Of a stretch of DNA of 64,000 bases, positions 38,536 through 46,499 are shown in pieces. The first letter of the stretch is position 1, and each line of letters starts with the position of its first letter. The position numbers and the translations under genes were made by a program. A model generated the notes under the pieces. That model saw only the letters and a list, made by a program, of their open reading frames with translations, did not search any database and was not told the origin of the DNA. The DNA is from Pseudomonas syringae CC1557. GTDB taxonomy: Bacteria; Pseudomonadota; Gammaproteobacteria; Pseudomonadales; Pseudomonadaceae. The DNA lies in assembly GCF_000452705.1 (NCBI RefSeq), contig NZ_CP007014.1, positions 3,659,501-3,723,500 of the forward strand, read 5' to 3'.

Positions 38536-39753
38536 ATGAAATCCCTTCCCCTGCTCGTAGGCCTCGGCGCATTGACTGCCGCTTCCAGTGTTTTCGCCTG
38601 GGATTACGTGCTGCTCGACACCGACAAGGCTGCGCAGAATCAGCAGATCACCAGCCAGCAATTGGGCGTCAAGACAGATAAGCCGTTCACCGTCACCTTG
38701 CGCACGTTGCACGGTGGTCGGCAGGAAGGCGTGAGCATTATCGACATCGATAATGGCACGATGAAGCTGTCGGTGGTGCCGACCCGCGGCATGAACGTAT
38801 TGCAGGCGTCGGTTGGCGATGTGCGCATGGGCTGGGATTCGCCAGTCAAGGACGTGGTCAACCCGGCGTTCATCGAACTCAACGGGCGCGGCGGGCTGGG
38901 CTGGCTGGAGGGTTTCAATGAGCTGGTTGCCCGCTGTGGCTACGAATGGGTCGGCCATCCGGGCATGGACAACGGTGAGTTGCTGACGCTGCACGGTCGC
39001 GCCGCCAACATTCCGGCCAGCAAGGTGACGCTGCAGATCGACGAAAAACCGCCTTATGCGATTCGCCTCAAGGGTGAACTGAAAGAGCAGGCGTTCAAGA
39101 AAGTCGACTTCTCGGTGCAGACCGAACTGGTCACCGAGCCTGGCAGCACGAGTTTCTCGCTCAACGATACGCTGACCAACAATGGCGACTATCCGAAGGA
39201 ATACCAGGCGCTCTACCACAGCAATTTCAGCACACCGTTCCTGGAGCAAGGTGCGCGCTTCGAGGCACCGGTCAAGCAGGTGTCGCCGTTCAACGAGAAC
39301 GCCAAGGCTGATCTGGGCGACTGGCAGACCTACCGCGCACCGACCCCGGATTATGACGAGACGGTCTACAACATCGTGCCGTATGGCGATGCCAAAGGTG
39401 AGACGCTGACTGTGTTGCACAATAAGGCTGGCAGTCTGGGTGTGTCCGTCGGTTTCAATACGAAACAATTGCCGGTGTTCTCGCTGTGGAAAAACACTGA
39501 CACCAAAGGCCAGGGTTACGTGACCGGGCTGGAGCCAGGCACCAGCTTCTCCTATAACCGCCGCTTCCAGCGCCCGCTGAATCTGGTGCCGACCATTGCG
39601 CCGAAAGAGCAACGTCAGTTCCAGATCAGCTACAGCCTGCTGGCTGACAAAGGTGCGGTCGACAAGGCTCTTGGGCAGATCAAGACCATTCAGGACGGGC
39701 GCGAGACCGAAGTCCGCAAAGAACCGCTGGTCGACCTGACCAAAGAGCAATAA
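38536..39753 (+). CDS. periplasmic aldose-1-epimerase-like protein, DUF4432 family
   Basis: 405 residues with a signal peptide (MKSLPLLVGLGALTAASSVFA, cut before Trp22). The rest is a galactose-mutarotase-like beta-sandwich: MKLSVVPTRGMNVLQASVGDVRMGWDSPV and LHGRAANIPASKV are DUF4432 hallmarks, with His in LLTLHGR and the acidic residue in TGLEPGTSFSYNRRF as likely sugar contacts. It may interconvert or bind a sugar in the periplasm. A good ribosome site (GAAGGA) precedes the ATG. The Cra-like site upstream points to sugar control. Confidence 0.78.
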   Translation: MKSLPLLVGLGALTAASSVFAWDYVLLDTDKAAQNQQITSQQLGVKTDKPFTVTLRTLHGGRQEGVSIIDIDNGTMKLSVVPTRGMNVLQASVGDVRMGWDSPVKDVVNPAFIELNGRGGLGWLEGFNELVARCGYEWVGHPGMDNGELLTLHGRAANIPASKVTLQIDEKPPYAIRLKGELKEQAFKKVDFSVQTELVTEPGSTSFSLNDTLTNNGDYPKEYQALYHSNFSTPFLEQGARFEAPVKQVSPFNENAKADLGDWQTYRAPTPDYDETVYNIVPYGDAKGETLTVLHNKAGSLGVSVGFNTKQLPVFSLWKNTDTKGQGYVTGLEPGTSFSYNRRFQRPLNLVPTIAPKEQRQFQISYSLLADKGAVDKALGQIKTIQDGRETEVRKEPLVDLTKEQ

Positions 39754-39789
39754 GGGTTATCTGAGGTTTTTCAGCAACGTTTCCAACGC

Positions 39790-39833
39790 AAGGCCGGGGT
39801 TTGACGTAAGCGATTACGTCGAAATCCGGCCTT
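39790..39833. repeat. 44-base imperfect palindrome with GCGA loop
   Basis: Left arm 39790-39809 (AAGGCCGGGGTTTGACGTAA) pairs with 39814-39833 at 15 of 20 positions around the tetraloop GCGA, a GNRA-type loop. It lies 36 bases after the epimerase-like gene. No T-run follows. It may be a terminator helped by Rho, an RNA-stabilising hairpin or a remnant repeat. Confidence 0.7.
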
Positions 39834-39912
39834 GATTCGTTCAGGCTGAAAAATTTACCCAACACTTGCGACTCTCGCCTGTCTACACCCTCTCAACCCT
39901 TCAAAGACGAGC

Positions 39913-40596
39913 ATGAATATGAAAATCCTGATGGTTTTGACTTCCCATGACCAACTGGGCGACACCGGCAAGAAAACCGGTTTCTGGCTCGAAGAGTTTG
40001 CAGCACCGTACTACGTGTTCAAGGATGCCGGTGCTGAGGTCACGCTGGTTTCGCCTGCTGGCGGTCAACCGCCGCTTGACCCGAAAAGTGATGAACCTGA
40101 CGCACAGACGCCTGAAACCGAGCGTTTCGCCAAAGATACCGATGCCCAGAAAGTGCTGGCCACTACTGGTCGCCTGGCTGACGTCAACGCTGCCGATTTC
40201 GATGCTGTGTTCTATCCGGGCGGTCACGGCCCGCTGTGGGACTTGGCCGAAGACAAGCACTCGATTGCCCTGATCGAAGCCTTCGCGGCGGCAGACAAGC
40301 CACACGGTCTGGTGTGCCATGCACCCGGCGTGCTGCGTAAAGTCAAAGCGCAGAATGGCGAGCCACTGGTCAAAGGCCGACGCGTCACTGGCTTTACCAA
40401 CAGCGAAGAAGAAGCCGTCGGCCTGACCGATGTCGTGCCTTTTCTCGTCGAAGACGCTCTGAAAGACCTGGGCGGCGATTACTCCAAGGGCGATGACTGG
40501 AGCGTTCACGTATTGACCGACGGCAAGCTGGTCACCGGGCAGAATCCGGCCAGCTCTGCGCAGGCGGCCAAGGACGTGCTGACCTTGCTCGGCTGA
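39913..40596 (+). CDS. DJ-1/PfpI family protein, Hsp31-like (type 1 glutamine amidotransferase fold)
   Basis: 227 residues. The nucleophile elbow LVCHAPGVL holds the conserved cysteine, and GGHGPLWDL and the acidic residue near the N-terminus (WLEEFAAPYYVF) complete the Hsp31/YDR533c-type site. Members act as glyoxalase III/deglycase, chaperone or peptidase; glyoxal or methylglyoxal removal is the commonest role. Two in-frame ATGs two codons apart could both start it; the first is given. A GC-rich stem-loop (40605-40643) follows the stop. Confidence 0.87.
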   Translation: MNMKILMVLTSHDQLGDTGKKTGFWLEEFAAPYYVFKDAGAEVTLVSPAGGQPPLDPKSDEPDAQTPETERFAKDTDAQKVLATTGRLADVNAADFDAVFYPGGHGPLWDLAEDKHSIALIEAFAAADKPHGLVCHAPGVLRKVKAQNGEPLVKGRRVTGFTNSEEEAVGLTDVVPFLVEDALKDLGGDYSKGDDWSVHVLTDGKLVTGQNPASSAQAAKDVLTLLG

Positions 40597-40604
40597 TGCG
40601 GTTT

Positions 40605-40643
40605 GCGCGGCTCGGTGCCTGGAAATACTGCACCGGACCGCGC
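40605..40643 (+). terminator. possible terminator stem after the DJ-1 gene
   Basis: GCGCGGCTCGGTGC (40605-40618) pairs with GCACCGGACCGCGC (40630-40643) at 12 of 14 positions around an 11-base loop. No T-run follows, so intrinsic termination would be weak. Confidence 0.4.
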
Positions 40644-40715
40644 GTCATATAAATCGAATCTTGCTGATCCACTACAGCCCAATATCCAGATAGCCCATCA
40701 CTCTGGAGAACAGTC

Positions 40716-40859
40716 ATGAAAGATGAATCCCAACGCGAAGACCTCGATCACAAGCCGGAAAACGCTGGCAAAGTAGGAGAGAAGAACAAAGCGCTCAATC
40801 AGCAGGGCGAACAGACGCGGCCTGCTACCTCCCCCGACCCGCAGAAAGACAAGTCCTGA
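40716..40859 (+). CDS. small hydrophilic protein, probably disordered
   Basis: A 47-residue ORF, MKDESQREDLDHKPENAGK to ...SPDPQKDKS, with no hydrophobic segment: almost entirely Lys, Asp, Glu, Gln, Asn, Pro and Gly. GGAGAA at eight-base spacing before the ATG and a 119-base gap from the DJ-1 gene suggest a real gene. The composition resembles stress- or desiccation-linked hydrophilic proteins, and similar short ORFs are annotated in Pseudomonas, but the function is unknown to me. Confidence 0.6.
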   Translation: MKDESQREDLDHKPENAGKVGEKNKALNQQGEQTRPATSPDPQKDKS

Positions 40860-40883
40860 CAGGCTCGAAAAACGGCGTTCAGC

Positions 40884-40900
40884 GCATTGGCACGAGAGTC
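40884..40900. repeat. 17-base dispersed repeat, copy 1
   Basis: GCATTGGCACGAGAGTC, identical to 53063-53079, in the short gap between the 47-residue ORF and the converging lysR gene. Confidence 0.5.
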
Positions 40901-40937
40901 AGTCAGAATGTGTACAGCGGCGAGCGCCTGGCACGAC

Positions 40938-41873
40938 TCAGAGCAGACCGCGCTCTGCACACACCTTGACGATCTGCTCACGCAGCCAGGCGCTGGCCTC
41001 CTCCTGGTCAGCCTGCCCGCTCCAGACCATGTCCAGACTGAAACCCGGCAAGTCCGGCGGCAGTTCGAAAACCGAAATCCAAGGCTCATTGCCCAGCAGC
41101 GTCTGGATACGTCGTGGCAACACAAGCATGAAATCAGTGCCTTCCAGCAACTGCAACGCCGAGCGGTAACTGTTGGCGCGCGCGACGATTTCGCGCTCCA
41201 GCCCTTGGCGCTGCAACCAGCCGTCGACCATGTTGCTGTCGGAGGTCCATGGCGTAGGGTACACATGACGTCGCCCGACGAAGGTCGCCGTATCAATCAG
41301 CGAATGCTGTGGTGCGGATCGCGTGTCCATGACACAGACCAGGTCATCTTCCAGCAGTACCTGAGACAACAGGCTGTCAGGTATACGATGAAAACCCGGA
41401 CCAAAACACAAGGCGAGATCGACGCGACCATCGTTCAATTGTTCGACTGGCAATTGCCTGTCCAGCTTCTGCACATTGACCGTGACCGAGAAGCCCGCCG
41501 CCACAAAATCGCGCATCAGGTGCGGCAACACCAACAGCTCGAAGTACTCTGGCGCACAGACGTTGAAGGTGGTTTGCTTGCGGGTGGGATCGAATAGCTT
41601 CAGGCCTTCATGGCACAGATTGACGGTCCGCAGGATCTGCTGCACATGATCGTGCATGGCCAGCGCCTTGCGGGTCGGGCGCATGCCGTTGCGGGTGCTG
41701 ATGAACAGGTCATCTTCGAAATTGGCGCGCAGCTTTTTCAGGCAGTAACTGACCGTCGACTGGCTAACGTGCAGCGCATCCGCGACCAGGGTCAGGTTGC
41801 GTTGCTCATACACCGAGACAAAGACCATCAGGTCTTGCATGTCGAGCTTTCTCAGGGCATTACTGTTGAGCAT
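40938..41873 (-). CDS. LysR-family regulator, NodD-like branch
   Basis: 311 residues. Helix-turn-helix near the N-terminus (MQDLMVFVSVYEQRNLTLVADALHVSQSTVSYCLKKL), then an effector domain with NVCAPEYFELLVLPHLM, typical of the NodD/SyrM/LinR branch, which often controls aromatic or plant-signal genes. The adjacent transporter gene (41942) is on the same strand, upstream, and 68 bases apart, so it may be co-transcribed or be the target. No palindrome was found in the gap. Confidence 0.85.
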   Translation of the reverse strand: MLNSNALRKLDMQDLMVFVSVYEQRNLTLVADALHVSQSTVSYCLKKLRANFEDDLFISTRNGMRPTRKALAMHDHVQQILRTVNLCHEGLKLFDPTRKQTTFNVCAPEYFELLVLPHLMRDFVAAGFSVTVNVQKLDRQLPVEQLNDGRVDLALCFGPGFHRIPDSLLSQVLLEDDLVCVMDTRSAPQHSLIDTATFVGRRHVYPTPWTSDSNMVDGWLQRQGLEREIVARANSYRSALQLLEGTDFMLVLPRRIQTLLGNEPWISVFELPPDLPGFSLDMVWSGQADQEEASAWLREQIVKVCAERGLL

Positions 41874-41941
41874 CGAGGCATCTCGCTAGCGCTGCGATCG
41901 GACGATCAGGTCTGCGCGTGCAAGATAGCATCAAAATACAA

Positions 41942-43171
41942 TCATGCAGCCCCATCGCCAACGATTTCCAGCCTGCTACGGGTGCCACGCAGATGGCGAT
42001 CATAATGCCGTGGGTCCAGTCGAACTACCATCAGCAGCATGATTGCGACCAGCGCCATGAGCGAACACCACGCTCCAGCGAAGCTGCCAGTAAGATCCCG
42101 GATCACCCCGGCAAGCAACGGCGACAGGCTGGCGATCAGGTAACCGACCCCTTGTACAAACGCAGTCAGGCTGCCTGCCTGCTGTGGATCGTCGATATGA
42201 TCCATAGACACGATGAGGCTCATCGGGAACAGACCGCCTATACCTAATCCCAGCAGACTGGCCCATAGCAGGCTCAATTGTTGCGGCATCAGAATCAACC
42301 CGGCGAAACCGATCATCATCAGAACCAGCAGTACGCCCAGCGCAATACGCTTGTCGCGGCTGCGGTTCGCCAGCGCTGGCACCAGCAGGCCCGAGATGAC
42401 TTCCATCAGCGTCAGAAAACCCAGCAACAGTCCGGCCCCCTGCTCACTCCAGCCATGTTCCAGATAATAGGGCGCCAGCCAGGCCAGCACGCAGGTATAG
42501 GAAGCGGTGCCAAGCCCGAAGAAAACACCCAGCGTCCAGGCCCGAGGCATGTGCGAAAATGCTTGCCGCTGTGGCACTTCGCTCGACTTTTCAGTCTGGG
42601 ACAAAAGCTGCTGCTGGCCCCACCAGAAGCACAGCGCCAATAGCGCCAACACGGACCACACGGCCAGCGCGAAATGCCAACTGCCACTGCGCGACAGAAT
42701 CAGCGGGCTGAAGGACGCAGCGATGGCTGCACCCCCCATGATTGCGGTCACGTAAAGTCCCATGCACAGCGAGACATTGGCCTTGAAGCGCGACTTGATC
42801 AGAGCGGGCATCAAGGCTTGGATCATGGCAATGCCCAGACCTGCCAGCACAGCGCTGATGATCAGCTGTGCGACGGACTCGACAAAAAGGCGCGCCAGAG
42901 TGGCAAGGCCGATCAGTCCCAACGAAAGTATTATGCTGCGATGCGAGCCCAAACGGCGGGCAACGCTCATGCCGAAAAACATCGCCAGCCCCATGGCCAT
43001 GACCGGCAGCATGGTCAGCAGCGAAGCCGTCCCGAAGCCCAATGGCAAATCCTCGCGAATCGCCGACAGTAATGGACCGATTGCAGCCATCGATGGGCGC
43101 AGGTTCAACGCCAGCAATACCACACTGACCATCAACCCTATGTTTTGCATTGTCAAACCACGCACTTGCAT
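41942..43171 (-). CDS. MFS transporter, CynX/NimT type
   Basis: 409 residues with 12 predicted membrane helices. The start MQNIGLMVSVVLLALNLRPSMAAIGPLL is the mark of the cyanate/2-nitroimidazole (CynX/NimT) branch. The cytoplasmic loop (about 205-230, QTEKSSEVPQRQAFSHMPRAW) divides two halves. The substrate is not certain. ATG 43171 is used because GAAGGT lies ten bases before it; an internal ATG seven codons on is an alternative. Followed by a lysR gene on the same strand. Confidence 0.84.
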   Translation of the reverse strand: MQVRGLTMQNIGLMVSVVLLALNLRPSMAAIGPLLSAIREDLPLGFGTASLLTMLPVMAMGLAMFFGMSVARRLGSHRSIILSLGLIGLATLARLFVESVAQLIISAVLAGLGIAMIQALMPALIKSRFKANVSLCMGLYVTAIMGGAAIAASFSPLILSRSGSWHFALAVWSVLALLALCFWWGQQQLLSQTEKSSEVPQRQAFSHMPRAWTLGVFFGLGTASYTCVLAWLAPYYLEHGWSEQGAGLLLGFLTLMEVISGLLVPALANRSRDKRIALGVLLVLMMIGFAGLILMPQQLSLLWASLLGLGIGGLFPMSLIVSMDHIDDPQQAGSLTAFVQGVGYLIASLSPLLAGVIRDLTGSFAGAWCSLMALVAIMLLMVVRLDPRHYDRHLRGTRSRLEIVGDGAA

Positions 43172-43283
43172 GCCGTTACCTTCGCTGTAAAGGTCACGAT
43201 TAGGCAGGATGTGCTGGTTGGCGACAAATCAAAATATGAGCCGGGCTATCAAGAAATCAGTCCAGTTCCGTTAACAGCAGCTT

Positions 43284-44375
43284 TCAGGCGTTCTGGCGAT
43301 TGCAACTGCAAGACGTAGCCTTGTCGTCGCGCTGTGCATCGGGCTCAATGGCCTCATCGACACCCAGCCACCAGGTCATGCCGCGACACGGGAATTGCAC
43401 ATAGAACGGCTGCCCCATCATCGGCGTGGTGATCGATACATTCTGTTCCCAGGCCAGTGCCAGAATCCGGTCGAACGGCTCGTGCCAGGCATGCATCGCG
43501 AGGTCGAATGTACCGTTGTGGATCGGCAGCAACCAGCGGCCGCGCAGGTCCAGGTGCGCCTGCAAGGTCTCCTCAGGCTGCATGTGTACCTGCGGCCATT
43601 CGACGTTGTAGGCGCCGGTTTCCATCAGGGTCAGATCGAACGGCCCGTACTGCTCGCCAATGGTCTTGAAACCGTCGAAGTAACCGGTGTCACCACTGAA
43701 AAAGATGCGCTGATCAGCGTCGATCATCACCCAGGACGCCCACAAGGTGCGGTTGCTGTCGAGCAACGTGCGACCGGAGAAATGCTGGGATGGCGTGGCG
43801 ATAAACTCGATGCCTTCAACCTCGGTAGACTGCCACCAGTCGAGTTGTCGGACCTTGTGCGCAGGCACGCCCCACTCGATCAGCGTGTCGCCCACGCCCA
43901 GCGGCGCCAGGAAGTGCTCGGTCTTGTCGGTCAGGGCCTTGATCGCCATGCGGTCCAGGTGATCGTAATGGTTGTGCGAAAGAATCACCCCGGTAATCGG
44001 CGGCAGGTCTTCCAGGCTGATCGGCGGCTGGTGAAAGCGCTGCGGCCCCGCCCACTGCACGGGCGAGGCACGCTCGGCAAATACCGGGTCGGTGATCCAG
44101 AAGCGGTTGCGCAGCTTGAGCAGCACCGTCGAGTGCCCAAGGCGATATACCGTGTTATTCGGTGCCGCGAGCAATTGCTGGCGCGACAGCGGCTGTACCG
44201 GAATCTCGCCTGCCGGGCGCGTGTCCTTGGGTTTGTTGAATGTCTGATCCCAGAAAATACCGAGCGTGCGGAAAAAGCCCAGCGGTTTCACGGGCGCATG
44301 ATTGCGGTAGCGCCCCTCGTGCCGAGACAGGACAGGCAGTGCAGAGACATCCTTTTTCTGGTGGGTCGAGGCCAT
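43284..44375 (-). CDS. metallo-beta-lactamase-fold hydrolase, NAPE-PLD/UlaG-like
   Basis: 363 residues. The zinc-binding motif is ILSHNHYDHLD; other ligands are in FFSGDTGYFDG and the C-terminal LPIHNGTFDLAMH. The opening RLGHSTVLLKLRNRFWITDPVFAERASPVQW matches bacterial relatives of N-acyl-phosphatidylethanolamine phospholipase D. Lipid or phosphodiester hydrolysis is plausible; the substrate is unknown. The C-terminal tail has a CSC motif (ATSCSCNRQNA). AGGAG precedes the ATG. Divergent from a tetR gene which probably controls it. Confidence 0.83.
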   Translation of the reverse strand: MASTHQKKDVSALPVLSRHEGRYRNHAPVKPLGFFRTLGIFWDQTFNKPKDTRPAGEIPVQPLSRQQLLAAPNNTVYRLGHSTVLLKLRNRFWITDPVFAERASPVQWAGPQRFHQPPISLEDLPPITGVILSHNHYDHLDRMAIKALTDKTEHFLAPLGVGDTLIEWGVPAHKVRQLDWWQSTEVEGIEFIATPSQHFSGRTLLDSNRTLWASWVMIDADQRIFFSGDTGYFDGFKTIGEQYGPFDLTLMETGAYNVEWPQVHMQPEETLQAHLDLRGRWLLPIHNGTFDLAMHAWHEPFDRILALAWEQNVSITTPMMGQPFYVQFPCRGMTWWLGVDEAIEPDAQRDDKATSCSCNRQNA

Positions 44376-44478
44376 GATTTGCTGACTCCTGAGGACAGGT
44401 TAAGGCTCCAGCTGTGCATACTTTGTACGTGAATCCCGTTGCAGGACGTCCGATGGAAAATATGTAACAGTGTTTTAC

Positions 44479-44493
44479 ACTACACGGTGTAGT
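44479..44493. promoter_or_regulatory. palindromic operator in the MBL-TetR divergent region
   Basis: ACTACACGGTGTAGT has perfect 7-base arms around one central G. It lies 104 bases from the hydrolase start and 78 before tetR, a typical site for a TetR-type repressor controlling both. Confidence 0.6.
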
Positions 44494-44546
44494 TTTAAGC
44501 TTGCATGATCCTTGGCGACAAGTAAACTGCCGAGTGTAACTTTCTC

Positions 44547-44560
44547 TAAACGCACGTTTG
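44547..44560. promoter_or_regulatory. PsrA-like box before tetR
   Basis: TAAACGCACGTTTG matches the PsrA consensus at 9 of 10 fixed positions with the same 4-base spacer as the psrA box. It ends ten bases before the tetR start, so a bound protein would block it. Confidence 0.4.
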
Positions 44561-44570
44561 AAGCGAACCT

Positions 44571-45185
44571 ATGACCGCACCGATGCGCCTTACCGATCAG
44601 AAACGCGAAGCCATTGTTCTGGCAGCCATTGCCGAGTTCGGTGATCGTGGCTTCGAGATCACCAGTATGGACCGCATTGCGGCGCGAGCCGAGGTTTCGA
44701 AGCGGACGGTCTATAACCATTTCCCGAGCAAGGAAGAGCTGTTCGCGGAAATGCTCCAGCGCCTGTGGAGCTGCGCCCCGCCACAATCGGAAGTGAGTTA
44801 TCACACTGAAACCGGGCTGCGCGAGCAATTGCGCGACTTGCTGTGGGGCAAGATGCGTAACCTCACCAACAGCAGCTTCGTTGATCTGGCCCGGGTCGTG
44901 GTCGGTGCCACCATCCACTCGCCCGAGCGCGCGCAGGTGTGGATGGCGCGCATCAACGAACGCGAAGAAACGTTCAGCGCCTGGATTCGCGCCGCGCAGA
45001 AAGATGGTCGTCTGAAGCCTGTCGATCCGGGCTTTGCCGCGACGCAAATGCACGCGCTGCTCAAGTCATTTGCATTCTGGCCGCAGGTGACCTTCAACGC
45101 ACCATTGCTCACCCCCGAAGAGCAGAGCAACGTGGTGGAGTCGACCCTGAACATGTTCCTCGGCTGGTATGAAGTCACCCGCTGA
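44571..45185 (+). CDS. TetR/AcrR-family repressor
   Basis: 204 residues. N-terminal helix-turn-helix (about 8-55: REAIVLAAIAEFGDRGFEITSMDRIAARAEVSKRTVYNHFPSKEEL), followed by a C-terminal domain of the AefR-like TetR_C type (LRDLLWGKMRNLTNSSFVDLARVVVGATI). It is divergent from the metallo-hydrolase gene, which is its probable target; two palindromes lie between them. Some relatives in P. syringae control efflux or quorum sensing, but identity with those is not claimed. GAAGCGAA precedes the ATG. Confidence 0.84.
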   Translation: MTAPMRLTDQKREAIVLAAIAEFGDRGFEITSMDRIAARAEVSKRTVYNHFPSKEELFAEMLQRLWSCAPPQSEVSYHTETGLREQLRDLLWGKMRNLTNSSFVDLARVVVGATIHSPERAQVWMARINEREETFSAWIRAAQKDGRLKPVDPGFAATQMHALLKSFAFWPQVTFNAPLLTPEEQSNVVESTLNMFLGWYEVTR

Positions 45186-45203
45186 CACTGTGGGATCGTT
45201 CGC

Positions 45204-46499
45204 TTAGCCCTGCACTGTGCCTCGGCACTCGCCAAAACCTATCGACACCTGCCCGTCTCGATGACAGCGAGCACGCAGGATCACTTCATCGCCACTTTGC
45301 AAAAACGTTCGCTGCTCACCGCCTGGCAACGTAAGCACCTGTTTGCCACCTTCAGTCATCTCCAGCAGGCTGCCGTACTGCCCCGGCTGCGGGCCAGATA
45401 GGGTGCCGGTGCCAAGCAGGTCACCTGGTTGCAGCTTGCAGCCGTTGACGGCGTGATGCGCAACCATCTGCGCAACGGTCCAGTACATGCTCAGCGAATT
45501 GCTCAGACCCAATCGATACGGCACCTGCCCCTGAGCCCTCATCTGTTCAGTAAGCAGCAAGACCTCCAGCTCGATATCCAGCGCGCCATTCTGCTGATCC
45601 TTCTGATCAAGCAGATATGCCAGCGGCTGCGGGTCGCCTTCGGGTCGTGGCGGCTGGGGGCTGCGAAACGGTTCGAGGGCTTCGGCAGTCACTACCCAAG
45701 GCGAGATAGTGGTCGCAAAGCTCTTCGACAGAAACGGCCCCAATGGTTGGTATTCCCAGGCTTGTATGTCGCGCGCCGACCAGTCGTTGAGCAGGCAGAA
45801 CCCGGCGATATGCTCGGCGGCGCGATCAATCCCGATCGCATCGCCCTGCGCATTGCCAGGGCCGATCCAGACGCCCAGTTCCAGTTCGTAATCCAGCCGT
45901 TTGCAAGGGCCGAATTCAGGAACGTGCTGACCTGGCGCCAGGGTCTGCCCATTGGGCCGTTTGATCAATGTGCCGGAAGTACACAGGGTAGATGCCCGGC
46001 CGTGATAGCCGATGGGCACATATTTGTAGTTGGGCAGCAGCGGGCTATCCGGACGGAACAGTTTGCCGACGTTTAGCGCATGGTGAATGCCGACATAAAA
46101 ATCAGTGTAATCGCCGACCCGCGCAGGCATGTGCAACGTGCACTCGTTCATCGGCAGCAGCACGTCCGATGCAGCCTGCAAGGCTGCGCGTTGCGAGCTT
46201 TCTTCATCCAGCAATTGCAGCAGCGCGGAGCGCAGAGTTCGACGCGCAGCAGCGCCGAGTGCGAAAAAGTCATTGAGTTGGTCGCGGCTGGCGGCCTCGG
46301 CAGCTTCCGCGGCGGAGCCCTGAAAAAAGCCACCTCTCAAAGCCGCGCGCAGATCAAGAATCAAATCACCAATCGCCACACCTCCATGCGGCTCAGAGCC
46401 GTTGTGGCTGAATACGCCCAACGGCAAATTTTGTAGCGGAAAGTCGCCATGACCGTTGGCTGACGCGACCCAACTACGGCGATTCGAAGCGCTGTTCAT
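45204..46499 (-). CDS. fahA: fumarylacetoacetase
   Basis: 431 residues. It hydrolyses fumarylacetoacetate to fumarate and acetoacetate, the last step of tyrosine/phenylalanine breakdown. The metal and substrate residues are in DYTDFYVGIHHA, LDYELELGVWIG and LLNDWSARDIQAWEYQPLGPF. The ATG at 46499 shares one base with the hmgA stop (TGATG), showing coupled translation. The maleylacetoacetate isomerase gene (maiA), which often follows in Pseudomonas, is missing: the next gene, 18 bases away, is the converging tetR. Confidence 0.94.
   Translation of the reverse strand: MNSASNRRSWVASANGHGDFPLQNLPLGVFSHNGSEPHGGVAIGDLILDLRAALRGGFFQGSAAEAAEAASRDQLNDFFALGAAARRTLRSALLQLLDEESSQRAALQAASDVLLPMNECTLHMPARVGDYTDFYVGIHHALNVGKLFRPDSPLLPNYKYVPIGYHGRASTLCTSGTLIKRPNGQTLAPGQHVPEFGPCKRLDYELELGVWIGPGNAQGDAIGIDRAAEHIAGFCLLNDWSARDIQAWEYQPLGPFLSKSFATTISPWVVTAEALEPFRSPQPPRPEGDPQPLAYLLDQKDQQNGALDIELEVLLLTEQMRAQGQVPYRLGLSNSLSMYWTVAQMVAHHAVNGCKLQPGDLLGTGTLSGPQPGQYGSLLEMTEGGKQVLTLPGGEQRTFLQSGDEVILRARCHRDGQVSIGFGECRGTVQG

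Noticed and set aside
38476..39750. 424-codon frame antisense to the DUF4432 gene
   Set aside because: The + strand frame has a signal peptide, ribosome site and family motifs; the antisense frame has none.
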